Source of the DNA: Antedon mediterranea | Lineage: Eukaryota; Echinodermata; Crinoidea; Comatulida; Antedonidae | Reading direction: 5' to 3' | NCBI RefSeq assembly: GCF_964355755.1 | Contig: NC_092680.1 | Location: forward strand, 16,407,001-16,471,000 | DNA: 64,000 nt | Shown: in pieces, positions 12,218-24,270 of the stretch | Position numbering within the stretch: the first letter of the stretch is position 1 | How the letters are laid out: the number at the start of each line of letters is the position of its first letter | The notes under the pieces: generated by a model | What the model saw: only the letters and a program-made list of their open reading frames with translations | What the model was told of the DNA's origin: nothing | Database searches by the model: none | Translations under genes and position numbers: made by a program

Positions 12218-15200
12218 ATGCCCGACCAAAATCTGATCGAGAAGCAGCCGATTTTGCAAGTTAACGGTAAGATACAATGAAAGTTTATGATGCAACTGCC
12301 TATCTAGTTTCTACTTTTGGACATCTATGTATGTGTGAAAACTAAAATTAATCAATGCTCTTTAACCACTATTTAGAGCTATTTCGAACAGTAAAAAAAA
12401 ACCTTTAAATGACCTTTGAAAAGTCCACCTTTCTTGTCAATTATATTCATTCATTCATATCATTCGTGATTATTTTCCATAATATACAAAATAAAATAAA
12501 TTGAAAACCTTGAGATTAAAATGAAATATTATATGCAAACTAAAACAAGTTTGTTTCCAGAGCAAACTTATTACACCCAGTGTTAGTTGCTCTTTGTTTT
12601 TCTTCAATTTTTAGATAATTCACCAACGTTGAAAATTCGCTATGTAATAACATTTCTATGTTTTGTTGGAAGTACTTTAATGTTTGCTGCCAGAGTGAAC
12701 TGGAGTATAGCTATACTGTTTATGGCACGTCCAGAAAGTGACATTACGAATTCCACAGATTATGTAGTAAATGAAGGCAGCAGCCAAATAGTAAGTTTCA
12801 TTTTTGACACAACTATTGGATTAGGTCTATATATTTCTGTTCATGCTATATTACGACAACTGAAGATCTGGACATTCATTTTTTACATGTTATTTAAAAC
12901 AAGAAATAACATCATCTCTCGATTGGAGAAATATTAATGCTTTTAATAATACGGTGATATCAATAAGTCAGTACGCTCACTGTCTGTGTAGGCCTACAGA
13001 CCAAGTTCTTTAACGTGTACTCTATGTACACGGGACAAACAGCTTATCAAACACTAAAAGTACGATTTATTATTTCCCATTGTACAGTAGGCTAAATAGT
13101 ATTTCAACAGCTTTCACTTTTGTAAAGATTGTAAATAATAGAAAATATTCACGGTAGACAGTTATTTTCTTTTTCCATATCCTACTCTAATTCTATGCTA
13201 ACGCATTAAATCAGAACAAGCCTTCACTTTTGTAAAGATTGTAAATAATAAAAAATATTCAATGTAGACAGTTCTTTTCTTTTTCCACGTAATGGCCTAC
13301 TCTAATTCTATGCTAACCCATTACATTTCAGACCAATATACTATATCTCCAGTAAAATAAATACGTCCTTACATACGATAATAATGTTGTTGCATTGCGG
13401 GAGCTGCTGCTGCCCACCTTATTAATTTACATTCTTCAATGATATAATTACTATAGTGTCAATTTTTAATTTGCATAATTACGGTAACGATATTTACAAA
13501 CTTGTGAACCCAAAGCTGCTAATAATTATAGGAACGGTTCATTATAAAGTTGCGGCTATAAAACAAAAAGTACTATGACACGTTCGTGTAATAGTACGTA
13601 TACTGATATTGCACGCAATGTGACTAACATTCGTTCAGTCAAATGACAGAAATGTATATTTGATGTGTTATATAAAACAAATCATCGGTGTTTAAAAGAT
13701 GACCGATGTTAAAGTGACGACCTTTAGAACTTGTTCATCACAAACTCAGTTTGTAATGTTCTATGTTTCAAAATTGTGTGTTATTAAGCCAATTTTGTAT
13801 TATAAACTGTAGATTTGAGACTAAACATTAAATAAATCCCAGAAAAGATAAGTATATCTATCGCAAGAACGCACAAGCAATATTATTTAAATGAAATGTC
13901 TTTCGTTGATTAAACAGCATACTTAACCGAGTTAGTAATTTTACAGGTATCTACGTTTGACTGGAACATGAAAACGCAACAAATCATTTTAGGTTCTTTC
14001 TACTGTGGCTATTCAGTTGGACCTATTCTTGGAGGTTGGCAAGTTGGAAGATTTGGTGGGTTTTCTATGCTCATGACTGGAATAATATTTACAACTGTTT
14101 CCATGCTAGTAACCCAGTTTGCAGCAAATATTGGCGTTGGTTTTGTAATATTCACCAGAATTATTGATGGCTTTGGACAGGTATATTATCCAACTTTATG
14201 TTTTTGAAACTTGATTTAATTAAGACATTTGTATGAAGTTCACTATAGAATGTATTACAAAAAGTCACAATTAACGAATGTCAACGTCCTGTTATTACCC
14301 GAATGCGAAATTTAAAAATTTTGCTATTTTTCTAGGGTATTGCATATCCAGCAAATTTAGTCTTGATTAGAAATTGGTCAAAAGCAGATGAACGTAATAC
14401 GCTATTAGCTATTGCTTTTTCAGGTAATTTTTCTATTTACTTTACGTTTCACGATCTCTTTCCTCGTGATTTGCATGTATCTGTTTAATGAATTATCGTG
14501 TTTTTTTAATCTTGGAATACAAATTTCAATTACTGTGTATTTAAAAATAAATTTGAACTTGCACTTGAAGCCACTTTTGAATGGATTGTACTACTGTATT
14601 AGTTGTTACAAAAATATGTTATTTGTATTTTAGGTAGTAGTGTAGGACCAATAATAACCTGTTATATCTCCACCTGGCTGTGTTCATCTGAGTTCATGGG
14701 CGGTTGGCCCTCCACATTTTATTTATATGGTAAGTTTGACTCTTAAACTTCTTGAAATTAAAAGAACAATTTAGAAAAAACAAAAAATATAAAAACTTCG
14801 AAATGTCATTCACTAACAATATCATGTGGAAATAACTGTACGTTTACGTCTTCAAAATCTTTAAGTTTGTACCATCCATAAATTTCGTGTTTAAACACAA
14901 GAATTGAAATAATCAGCATAATGTAGTTTAAAATGATGTAAAGAGAATGTAAAACCAGGAGACTTGATTCCTGGTTATGTGGTGGACCTACGATATGTAT
15001 GTTTTTTTCTACGCTGCAATATCTGATTTCTTTCTTTTTTTATCCAAAAGTTAAAAACAAATACATAAATATAACATTATATAAAACATTTAAATAGTTG
15101 GATAAAAAGGACGAAAAGAAAAGGCAACTTCATGGCTATCTAGCTCTACTCCCTGTATAACTATAATATTTCATATTATCAAACAAATCATACTATTTTA

Positions 15201-18200
15201 TATTTAATTACTAATAAATAATAGTATAATAGTAATAATAATTAATAATAGATGTTTACAGGGACGTTTGGTGTTGTTTGGTGTGTCGTGTGGTGTATTG
15301 TGGGATCAAAAGCCAATATGCAGTCAAATTTACAAGTAAGACATTATATATTATAAACTTAACAATGAAATACACAAATCCTATTGTGATACAGTAGTAG
15401 TCCAGTCAATCTATGACAAAAAAGGGCGTAACCCAAAACAAATTGCAATAGTTTCCAAACCCTTTTTATTTGATTCTATAAGCATCTGGGAAGATCATTT
15501 CCAAAATCTACCAAAATCGGTTCAGTGGAACATACTTTTTAAGGGGTTTTAAGGTCATAGGGGTCAAATTACACATTTTTCTATTTTGAAAACTACTAGG
15601 CGTAGCATGTTAATTTTGGTGTCAAACTATTCAGAAGACCCATATTTATATGTACTCTAAAGAAACCTTTTTACCAAAAATTACAGGAAAGCATGTTTTT
15701 TAACTTTGACCTATTTTATTGTATATTTTCGTATATTCGTATCTTAGTAACCAGTGGGCGTAGATGAGCGTTATTTGCGTCAAACTACTCAGAAGGTCAA
15801 TGTTTATATTAGTTCTAATGGAAAATATTCGTGTAAAATTACCGGAAGTCATTATTTTGACCTTTGACACATATTCATTATTTTAGATTTCTCAGTAACT
15901 ACATTTTTTATATCTCAGTAACCACTAAGCACAACTTCGTCAATTTTGTGTCAAAAAATTCAGAAGACTCATATTTATATTCACTATAGGCCTAATGAAA
16001 TAGTTTTTAAAAAAATGGATAGAAACTATGTTTTTGACCTTTGACCTATTATACCAGTATATTTGTTTATATTTACTCTAATGAAAACAAATGCAAATGT
16101 ACAATATAACCGAAAATCATTATTTTGACCGTTAACATTTTCTAGTCGTGTCATGAATAAATCTCGGGTCTCGAGTATAACATTTTAAATTTGACCAAAT
16201 AATAAGTGCGGCGATCTGACAGACGTTGGGCTGGAATATCAACTGATCTTGCCATAGAACAGTGTCTTATGCGTAGCATAAAAACAAGAGGAGGTCTAAC
16301 AAGAGGGCGAGGATTAACAGACATTCAACGACTTGTCTGGGTCCTTTCAACTCCAGTCTGCGCCAATCAATCATTCAATGCAAGAGTTCACTAACGTGTT
16401 GTATACTACCAGTGAACAACATAAAGAAACAACATATGCCAGAAAGAGGAAGGACCTCAGTGATGTACAAGACAAATCAAGGTATCTGACACAGCGAAAT
16501 CCATTTAATACAGACAGTACAAAATCACTGACAAACATTGCAACTGGAGTTACGGCACATATCAATGTAGACTGTGACAATGCCAAGCATGTAAGGTCAA
16601 ATAATTATTATTGTGCAATCAATGACAAACCAAAAGGTCGCCGACTACACATTTCGGAAAAAGAGCCAATCCATTACAATGAACTCTAAAAGCGCATTGA
16701 AGATAAAAGATGATGTGGTCAATGTAGATCCTTTACTTCTATTTCAACGACTTGTAACTGCCGGCACAAGATGCGATAATGTATCAGATATATTTAGATT
16801 GTTTGAATCACCAGATATGATGAGGTCTGCAAATAAAGCTAGTTTAGCTGATAGTTTGTGGTCAACAGCAATCGAGGTTGCTCCAGAACCTCCTGATCAA
16901 ATTCAGTACGTCTTAGATGGAGGAGCACTACTTCATAAAATTCCATGGACAAGAGGGGCTTCAGGGGTGACATTATGAGAGTATACACAAAATATGTTTC
17001 TCACAAATATGGAAAACCCATTGTTGTTTTTGATGGGTACGATAACTCACTAAGTACAAAAGACTGTACACATACAAGGAGAAGTGGTGGTGGTGGTGTA
17101 GCTGTACACTTTGACCAATCTATGACCTTACAAACCAAAAAAGAAGAATTTCTGTCAAACGTTCAAAACAAACAAAGATTCATTAAGATTTTGGGAAATA
17201 GTCTTGAAAAAGAAGGTTGTACTGTTCACCACGCAGAAGCTGACGCTGACTATCTAGTGTCGAAGATGGCTCTGTCCTACGCAGAACAAATAGGCACGGT
17301 TGTCATCGCAGATGATACAGATATCCTGGTCCTCCTTATCCACCATGGTGGTCACACCAAACATAATGTATGGTTCAAGCCAAACCAAAGGAAAGAAACT
17401 AAAAAGGTGCAACGATGTTGGAACATTGCGGCAACAAGACTTGACCTTGGCAGTGATGTTTGTAAATATATCCTATTTTGTCACGCGTTCCTTGGATGTG
17501 ACACGACATCGCGATTTTTTGGTATTGGGAAAATCAAAGCAGTAACTAAAGTAAGAAGTGACTGTTTCTTTTCTGAACAAGCCAAAGTGTTTATGACTTG
17601 TAAGGCAAACAGACAGGAGGTAATTGCAGCGGGTAATAACGCCATTTTGTCTTTGTATGGTAGCAGCGATAATGAAAACCTAGATGAATTGAAGTTTCGT
17701 AAATTTCATGAAAAGACTACATGCAGTACTAAAGCAGTTCATCTACGTTCTTTACCCCCAACGGCATCAGCGGCAAAGTATCATAGTCTAAGGGTGTACC
17801 AACAAGTTCAAGTTTGGCTTGGAAATGAAGAAAATGTACCTCCAGATAAATATGGATGGAAGATCAGCCAAGGCAGAATGATACCATATTTGACGGACAA
17901 CCCCCCAGCACCACAATCGCTCCTACAAATCATAAGATGCAAATGCAAAACAGGCTGCTATAATATGAAATGCAGCTGTAGGAACAATGGATTAGATTGC
18001 TCCATGGCATGTAGTGAGTGTCGAGGTGTATGCGCAAACATTTCACTAGATGATAATGAATATACCGATTCTGAAGATTCAACAATGGGTTTGTAAAATC
18101 AGACAATTGGTAAATATTCTCAACCAGGCCTATTTGGATATTTTTCTGTTTTGTGTGTTTTTAGAGTAAATATAAACAGAATAATGAATAGTTAAATGTT

Positions 18201-21200
18201 ATCTTGGGTGCTGATCTATGAAGAAAAATAACACCAATATATTGCCCCAATTACTAAACGTTTTCTGGATAGACATCAAAGGTCAAAATAATTACTTTCG
18301 CATTGACTATATACACAGACATTTTTTATTAGAGTGGATATCCTTCTGAGTTGTTTGACACAAAAAATGCTCATCTAAACCCATAGTTCACAAAGATACA
18401 AATATATAAATATAATAGTTGAAAGCTTCCGGTCATTTTCTGTAAAAATAGTTTCATTAGAGTAAATAAGTATGGTTCTTCTGAATTGTTTAACACAAAA
18501 GTTATGCTTATTGGTCACCGAGATACAAAAAATAAATTTAGTGAGATATGAAATAAAGAATATATGTTAACGGTCAAAACGATGACTTTTTCATTAGAGT
18601 GAATATAAACATAGACCTTTTGAATAATTTGACACAAAAAATGCTCATCTACGCCCATTGGTTACAAAGATATGAATATACCAATATAATAGGTCAAAGG
18701 TCAAAAGAGTAGTTTCCGGTCATTTTTTTGTAAAAAGTTTTATTAGAGTGAATATAATTTATAAATAAGGGTCTTCTGAATTGATTAACACAAAAATTAC
18801 GAAGTTACGACTATTGGTCACCGAGATACAAAAAATTTAATTAGTGAAATAATATAAAATAATGAATATATGTCAAAGGTCAAAATGATGTCGTCTGGTC
18901 ATAATACACAAAACGTTTTCATTAGAGTGAATATAAACATAGACCTTCTGGGTATTTTGACACCAAAAACGCTTGTTTACGCCCAGTGGTTACCGAGATA
19001 TGAATATGCCAAAATAATAGGTCAAAGGTCAAAAACATGGATTCCGGTCATTTTTGATAAAAAACTTTCATTAGAGTGAATATAAATATGGGTCTTCTGA
19101 ATTGTTTGACACCAAAATTACCAAGTTCGGCCAAGCGGTTCTGAGATATACAAATATATAATTTGACCCTCATGACCTCTTGACCCCTTAAAAAAGTATG
19201 TTCCACTGAACCGATTTTGGTAGATTTTGGAAATGTTTCTTCCAGGAACATATAGAATCAAATAAAAAAGGTTCGGAAACTATTGCAATTTGTTTTGGGT
19301 CTATCGGTAGATTGACTGGACTATAGGATGTCTGATCTAAAAAATAGAAGGTTTTTTTTTTTTATAGTTTTTGGAGGTTGAAAGTTTTATCATTGCTTTA
19401 TAATGTACTCTTTTTTCGTAAATTAGATGTATTCAGAAGATGTAAGGGGTTTTTACAGCGTATAATGGTTATTGATTCATAATTTAAACAAAATATATTA
19501 ATTGTTTCCTTTAATTAATTATTTAACATCATTTAAAATCGTGGCATCTCCTAAATCTGTAAGCAACTTTAATTTAGTTATAATTTATTTATAAGTCTTA
19601 ACGATTTAATGATACTACAGTTTATGCCGTTCATAACTTTCACGTAAGCTTACAATCACCACACGAGTTAACTTCATTCATTCAATTCTTTATTATGTTT
19701 GGTTAACGGACCGGAGAATAATGTACAGAATGTGTCGAGGAAGTGCCTTACCCCATGTCACATTATCATTTAGACAGAATTTATAATTCCCAAATTGAAT
19801 GTAAATTTCTAAACTCACCAATATGTAATGGATTCACATTATTTTAGATTTACATTATAGCCTACTCTCTGTATCAAAGGACTGTTACAAGATCTTACCA
19901 TGTCAATGCGAGCTCAGCATCCCGTTGTTAGATTGTCTTGATCATACACTGATCCCAGCTGCATCACATATTACAAATGTATATTTTTTGTATTTCTATT
20001 TTTATTAAACCATAGGTCAATTACAATTACGAAGTTCCATGGAAGAAATTGATGACGTCACCGCCTGTTATAACTTTGTATTTCATGCAGTTCGCCTTTG
20101 CTTCTGGATACATATTACTTATTACAGACATTCCGACGTTTTTTAACTCAATTTTAGATTTTGATTTAGAATTGGTAAGTTTCTGAAACGTATAAATATT
20201 AACATTAACACGTGAAAACAGGAAACTTTTGGTTTAAAGAATTCTGAATATGGCTCTGTTATAGGTCTGCTTATTGAATAATATACTGCTAAATAGAATA
20301 TATTAATTACGTTGATATAAAGTAATGCTAGTAAGAGTACACACACTTATAATTAATTAATCTATAATATTTGGCCGCTGTCAATACACAACACTTATTA
20401 CCTGACTGGGATATAATAATATAAGAACATTTTTAAAGTTCTAACATAAAAACAATCAAGTGTAAACGCAAGAAAAAGTGTTTGTAAGCTTGTTAATCGT
20501 TTTTGCTATATGAATTTTAAAATCTTAACATTAAGATAATTATGTTCCTTTAATAAATCTTGAGAAAGTCATATTGCAACTCAAAATGAGTAAGGCATTA
20601 CTGAGCCAACATCATCAAATTGCGATCTATGTAAGCATTTTATGATACAGAAACTTTATTTAAATCATTGTTTTCATTGTTTAAAGGTTCAAAATGGCGT
20701 CATGCTACGTCTAGTTGACCGACCAACAAACCCTATAATGAAAGAAAGAGAGTATACAGGTTTATACATTATGCAAAGTTTTGTTAATACTATTGTCCCC
20801 GTGGCAGAATGATAAATCAATAAAAATTGTTTATTATTTGACTGGTCATAACAATAATGCGTTAGTAAGTCAGGAACAATCAATAAATTCTTATTTTTTT
20901 TAAATCTTGTTTTTACAGGCAGGATTACTAAACGTGGCCCCTCATCTGTGTTTGCTGTTCATGGCAGTCATTGGTGGATTGCTTGGAGACTATTTGATTT
21001 CACACGACAAATTAAGCATAATAGGAACCCGAAGATTACTCAATACATTTTGTACGCACAAAACAAGCTAACAACTTTAGCTCCTACTGTCTCGACTAGC
21101 ATATAAATAGCGAAAACTGTATGAGTGACATAGCTATGCAGATTATCTGCAGTAATAAGTGAATACATTGCATTATTTGATGTTGGAATAACATCATCAG

Positions 21201-23251
21201 ATACTCAATCATTAGGGTCTAACCACCTGGTGAATGAAGTATTAGGCCTACTCCTCGTGAAACAGAACCGACCTAGGCCAATGTCATCGCCGTTGACCAA
21301 TAATCACAAGAAAAGCTATCTTCACTTGCCATTGGTCAACTTGCATGCACTGCGCTGCGCTTGTGTCCTTACGTTCGTCCTAGTGTGATCGAAACACGTT
21401 TAAGCCTGTTTTCCCGTTGACGTTAAGTTGTGTTGAGTTTAAAATCGTTAAAGTTGAAAATAAAATAACGATAACAATGATCGAGTCGGACCGCTAATAT
21501 TTACACATTTTTATGCGATCGTCCATAGTTTCTTGGTTCTCTCGAGCGTTGCTGGGAAACGCGGACGTGAAGTGTTGCAAACCTAAAGCTTGGTTCCCAC
21601 TAGAACGTAACGCAAGGACGTAAACGCAACGTAAGCATTTTAAATCATGGTTCCCACTAGCAACGCAACGCAAGTACGTAACGCAACGAAAGTGAATTGA
21701 CCAATCACAAGCGATGGCTTATTCGCTTGTGATTGCCAACTGTCTATAACTTCGCTTGTCATTGGTCAACACGCTTGCGTTGAGTTTACGTCCTTGCGTT
21801 ACGTTCTAGTGGGAACCAAGCTTTATAGACAGTTAGCAATCACAAGCGAATAAGCCATCGCCTGTGATTGGTCAATTCACTTGCGTTGCGTTACGTCCTT
21901 GTGTTGCGTCGCTAGTGGGAACCACGCTTTAGGCCGGCCACGCACAGTCGGGCCCGTGTGAAAATTGAAAACGCTACGGGTCTTGATGCTTCAACTCAGT
22001 CTAGGATATGCTTTCGCTGATATCTTTTTCTAAGCTTACACAAAGACAAACATTAAATTAAATTGTTTTGATATTGTAATTTAATTTGACTTACATTGGT
22101 TGTTTTGAAATATCTGACCTTAAAGGTGTAAAGAAAAGGTGAAAAACATCGTCGCGTTGAAAATTTAAGAATTGTCAGGGCGTACCTACATTTTTACAAA
22201 CTGCAATGACGTAATTTGTGGACCATTGGTTAGTTTTTACGATCGTAACGTTAAAGTTGAACTGGTTTCAACTTTAAGTCTGTTTTCCTGTCGACGCTAT
22301 CGTTAACAATAATCGGCGATCTTCTTCGTAAACATTGACATGTTAACGATTTACAGGAAAAAGGTACTCACTATCGTTATCATTTCAACTTGATCGTTTT
22401 CAAACGATCGTCGTTGAACTGTTAACGATCAACGACGATAGCGTCGAATAACGTCGACAAGAAAACAGGCTTTAACGATTTCAGATTTTAACGATTTGTA
22501 ACCTACCTTACCAAAAAAAAAAAAAAAAAAAAAAAATCCCACCAACAACACAATGTCTTGAGTACTTTGCCATTTTTGAGATAGAAAATGTACTTGAGTT
22601 GCAATCTTTATTTTATTTTTTCTCAAAGGCTATGGTCTGACTGCGGTTTTTTTCATCATACTGGGCTACGTTTACAACAGCGATCTCTCAGTGACCATAA
22701 TGGTATTTGCTTTCGGAATATATGGATTCAAATTTGCTGGAGTTAATGCTAATGTACTAGACATTGCACCTGTTCACTCAGGCATAATCATTGGAATGAT
22801 GATTTCGATGGGAAGTATTGGAGGAGTGGCTTCGACGACTTTACTCGGATTATTGACAGAAACAAACGTAAGAACACATGTTTTCATAAATTTTATTTTT
22901 GTTTTACTTTTATTTTTCAATAAATCCACACAAAAATGTCGGATATGCCACAAAGAGTTGGGTAGAGAAGTTAAAAGATCTATTAATTGTTTTAGCTGTT
23001 AGGCCTAAGCCACAGATAAATTGGCCCCAAAGTAGACTGTAAATAGACTCATACACCATTTTCCTGTAACAAATATTACTATAATCTTACTTTACTTTCA
23101 GAATACTCTGCGCCAATGGAGAGTTGTATTTTGGACTCAAGCTGCATTACAAATATGTGCGTTACTCGTATTTTTTATTTTTGGTAGTGATAAACCGCAA
23201 GAATGGGCAAAACCACCAGAGGAATCTGCAGATATAGAACTCCAACATTAA
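12218..23251 (+). CDS. SLC17-type (sialin/phosphate/vesicular) organic anion transporter, complete, 10 exons, 465 aa
   Basis: Exons: 12218-12266, 12615-12790, 13947-14180, 14336-14423, 14634-14729, 15262-15335, 20016-20174, 20919-21051, 22629-22867, 23102-23251. All have GT-AG borders. The 1398 coding bases stay in frame from ATG to TAA, giving 465 aa, normal for SLC17. These are 12-helix major-facilitator carriers of organic anions such as sialic acid, glutamate or phosphate, in the plasma membrane, lysosome or vesicles. Family marks in order: RVNWSIAI in TM1 (exon 2); FDWNMKTQQIILGSFYCGY and GRFGG around the TM2-TM3 loop (exon 3); GIAYPAN and NWSKADERN (exon 4); VPWKKLMTSPPV before TM7 (exon 7); ANVLDIAPVHSGIIIGM (exon 9); and a C-terminal GSDKPQEWAKP like the sialin tail. 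The short acidic N-terminus (MPDQNLIEKQPILQ) is exon 1. Substrate cannot be decided by eye; sialin (SLC17A5) and its invertebrate expansions are the nearest likeness. Confidence 0.92.
13108..13325. repeat. Tandem duplication of about 110 bp in SLC17 intron 2
   Basis: TTCACTTTTGTAAAGATTGT begins copies at about 13112 and 13222. Each copy continues through a TAGACAGTT.TTTTCTTTTTCC block to TAATTCTATGCTAAC. The copies differ by a few substitutions and small indels. Confidence 0.85.
15398..19323. mobile_element. 3.9-kb DNA transposon with about 180-bp inverted ends, inside SLC17 intron 6
   Basis: The left end TAGTCCAGTCAATCTA is the inverse of the right end TAGATTGACTGGACTA. Similarity continues inward about 180 bp on each side, including AAATCTACCAAAATCGGTTC. 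The trinucleotide TAG lies just outside both ends (15395-15397 and 19324-19326), a likely 3-bp target duplication. Subterminal regions (15540-16140 and 18120-19150) are arrays of a degenerate unit with TTCATTAGAGTGAATATAAA and GGTCAAAGGTCAAAA, in opposite orientation on the two sides. The interior encodes a PIN/XPG-like nuclease with a cysteine-rich tail. Inverted ends, 3-bp duplication, XPG-like nuclease and Cys cluster recall the Academ superfamily. I did not identify a DDE transposase core, so that placement is tentative. Confidence 0.8.
16203..18096 (+). pseudogene. Transposon-encoded PIN/XPG-like nuclease with CXC-like cysteine cluster (frameshifted)
   Basis: Three frame changes split an otherwise continuous protein. 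Frame A at 16203-16370 has RRSDRRWAGISTDLAIEQ and KTRGGLTRGRGLTD; frame B at about 16360-16620 has NHSMQEFTNV and RNPFNTDSTKSL; frame C at about 16625-16955 has KVADYTFRKKSQSI and DPLLLFQRLVTAG. The last, long frame (about 16945-18096, up to 383 codons) is open to the stop. It carries VVFDGYD, HHAEADADYLV and VIADDTDILVLL, the spaced acidic residues of FEN1/XPG/PIN nucleases. The C-terminal cluster RCKCKTGCYNMKCSCRNN, then C-x3-C-x2-C-x3-C, resembles half of a tesmin/TSO1 CXC domain. I recognise this as a family of uncharacterised, multicopy proteins in invertebrates. The N-terminal part expected upstream is missing, so this copy is internally deleted and inactive. Confidence 0.75.
21404..21440. 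repeat. Single end of a MITE-like family (TTAAAGCCTGTTTTC)
   Basis: TTTAAGCCTGTTTTCCCGTT, followed by GACGTTAAG, matches the inverted ends of the hairpin at 22276-22482. It sits alone and no partner end was found. Confidence 0.45.
21585..21932. mobile_element. Two overlapping MITE-like hairpins in SLC17 intron 8
   Basis: Hairpin A has ends AAGCTTGGTTCCCACTAGAA at 21586 and its inverse ending near 21825, both continuing through ACGCAAGGACGTAAACG. Hairpin B has ATGGTTCCCACTAGCAACG near 21645 and its inverse ending near 21930. Both include CAATCACAAGCGA.GGCTTATTCGC segments pairing with each other. The two hairpins interlock rather than nest cleanly, which suggests insertion into a related copy followed by partial inversion or duplication. 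A related fragment lies at about 7885-8005. Confidence 0.75.
22276..22482. mobile_element. MITE-like hairpin in SLC17 intron 8
   Basis: The left end TTTAAGTCTGTTTTCCTGTC and the right end, reverse-complemented TTAAAGCCTGTTTTCTTGTC, are inverted copies that continue through GACGCTATCGTTAAC-like sequence. The centre contains further self-complementary AACGATCGTCGTT blocks. There is no coding capacity. It lies about 150 bp before exon 9 of the transporter. Confidence 0.7.
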
Positions 23252-23507
23252 TTCTCTATTTCATTCAGCATAAGAATCGATTAACGGATTATGTAACAAT
23301 TTAGCAATGTATAACATTTACGTTTATAAAAATTGATATTTAGGTAAAGTAAAATACAGTATAACTATTTTTGATTGCGTGAAAGAGATAAAAAGCGTTA
23401 AAAAACAAAAGAATTTTGTTCTGAATTATACGTACATTTTCAAAGATAGAACATTGGGCATAGTGCATCAGATTTACTTACTTGGTGCACTAACAGTAGT
23501 TTAAAAG

Positions 23508-24270
23508 ATATAAGTTGTTCTTTGATAGTAAACCAATAAAACTTACGTTGGCAAGACAGTTTCGTCTAGCTGTCAGCTTGACTTCTTCAGTTGCTATGAT
23601 GCGTTATGACGCCGACTGGTCTCCTTTCCAGCCACTAGATGTTTTTGTTGTGGGGACCAGTCGTCGTCAGAAGCTGATCGTAAATGTGAGATAGTTGGTG
23701 CACGCCTTCGTCTCTATTCATTTTTGTATTTTTATTTTGCTTTTTATGCTGATGCTTTCTTTAATTTTACGTTTAAGTGTACATTGGGGAAACGGGTAGG
23801 GCACTCAAAACCAGAATTAAAGAACACAAGAAATATGTTGAGGAAAACACACAGAACATACAGACGCGTGCATCACGGAAAGTTTCGTCCTCCATTTTAC
23901 ATAAATCAGCAATCACAGACCATATGACCACACACAACCACATACCTAACTGGGATAAGATAGAGGTACTACACAAAGAACAAGTTTGGCTTAAACGTAA
24001 AATTAAAGAAAGCATCAGCATAAGAAAGCAAAATAAAAATACAAAGATGAATAGAGACGAAGGCGCGCACCAACTATCTCACATTTACGATCAGCTTCTG
24101 ACGACGACTGGTCCCCTAGGCTACACAACAAAAAAATATAGTGGCTGGAAAGGAGACCAGTCGGCGTCATAACGCATCATAGCAACTGAAGAAGTCAAGC
24201 TGACAGCTAGACGAAACTGTCTTGCCAACGTAAGTTTTATTGGTTTACTATCAAAGAACTACTTATATCA
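23508..24270 (+). mobile_element. Fold-back 3' end of a Penelope-like retroelement
   Basis: About 270 bp at 23508-23777 is repeated in inverted orientation at 23990-24270, both arms containing GTCAGCTTGACTTCTTCAG or its inverse, with a 212-bp spacer. The right arm and spacer encode the end of a GIY-YIG protein. The left arm is therefore an inverted partial copy of the 3' end. Inverted partial duplication at the 5' end is a known feature of Penelope-like element insertions. It begins 257 bp after the SLC17 stop codon. Confidence 0.8.
23777..24172 (+). pseudogene. Partial GIY-YIG endonuclease domain of a Penelope-like element
   Basis: The open frame begins exactly at the inversion breakpoint with VYIGETGRALKTRIKEHKK, the 'YIG' half of the GIY-YIG motif and its conserved Arg/Glu-His helix. 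It continues with ITDHMTTHNHIPNWDKIEVL and WLKRKIKESISIRKQ, then NRDEGAHQLSHIYDQLL. This is the standard C-terminal order in Penelope-like elements, where the domain supplies the nicking endonuclease. The first 'GIY' strand and the whole reverse transcriptase are absent. The codon at the breakpoint is GTG, so it is not a natural start. Confidence 0.8.

Noticed and set aside
12587-12937. Open frame of 116 codons as a separate small gene
   Set aside because: It is exon 2 of the SLC17 gene (12615-12790) running into its intron; the splice donor at 12791 keeps the transporter frame.
23773-24021. 82-codon frame on the minus strand
   Set aside because: It is the antisense shadow of the Penelope GIY-YIG fragment and has no motif.
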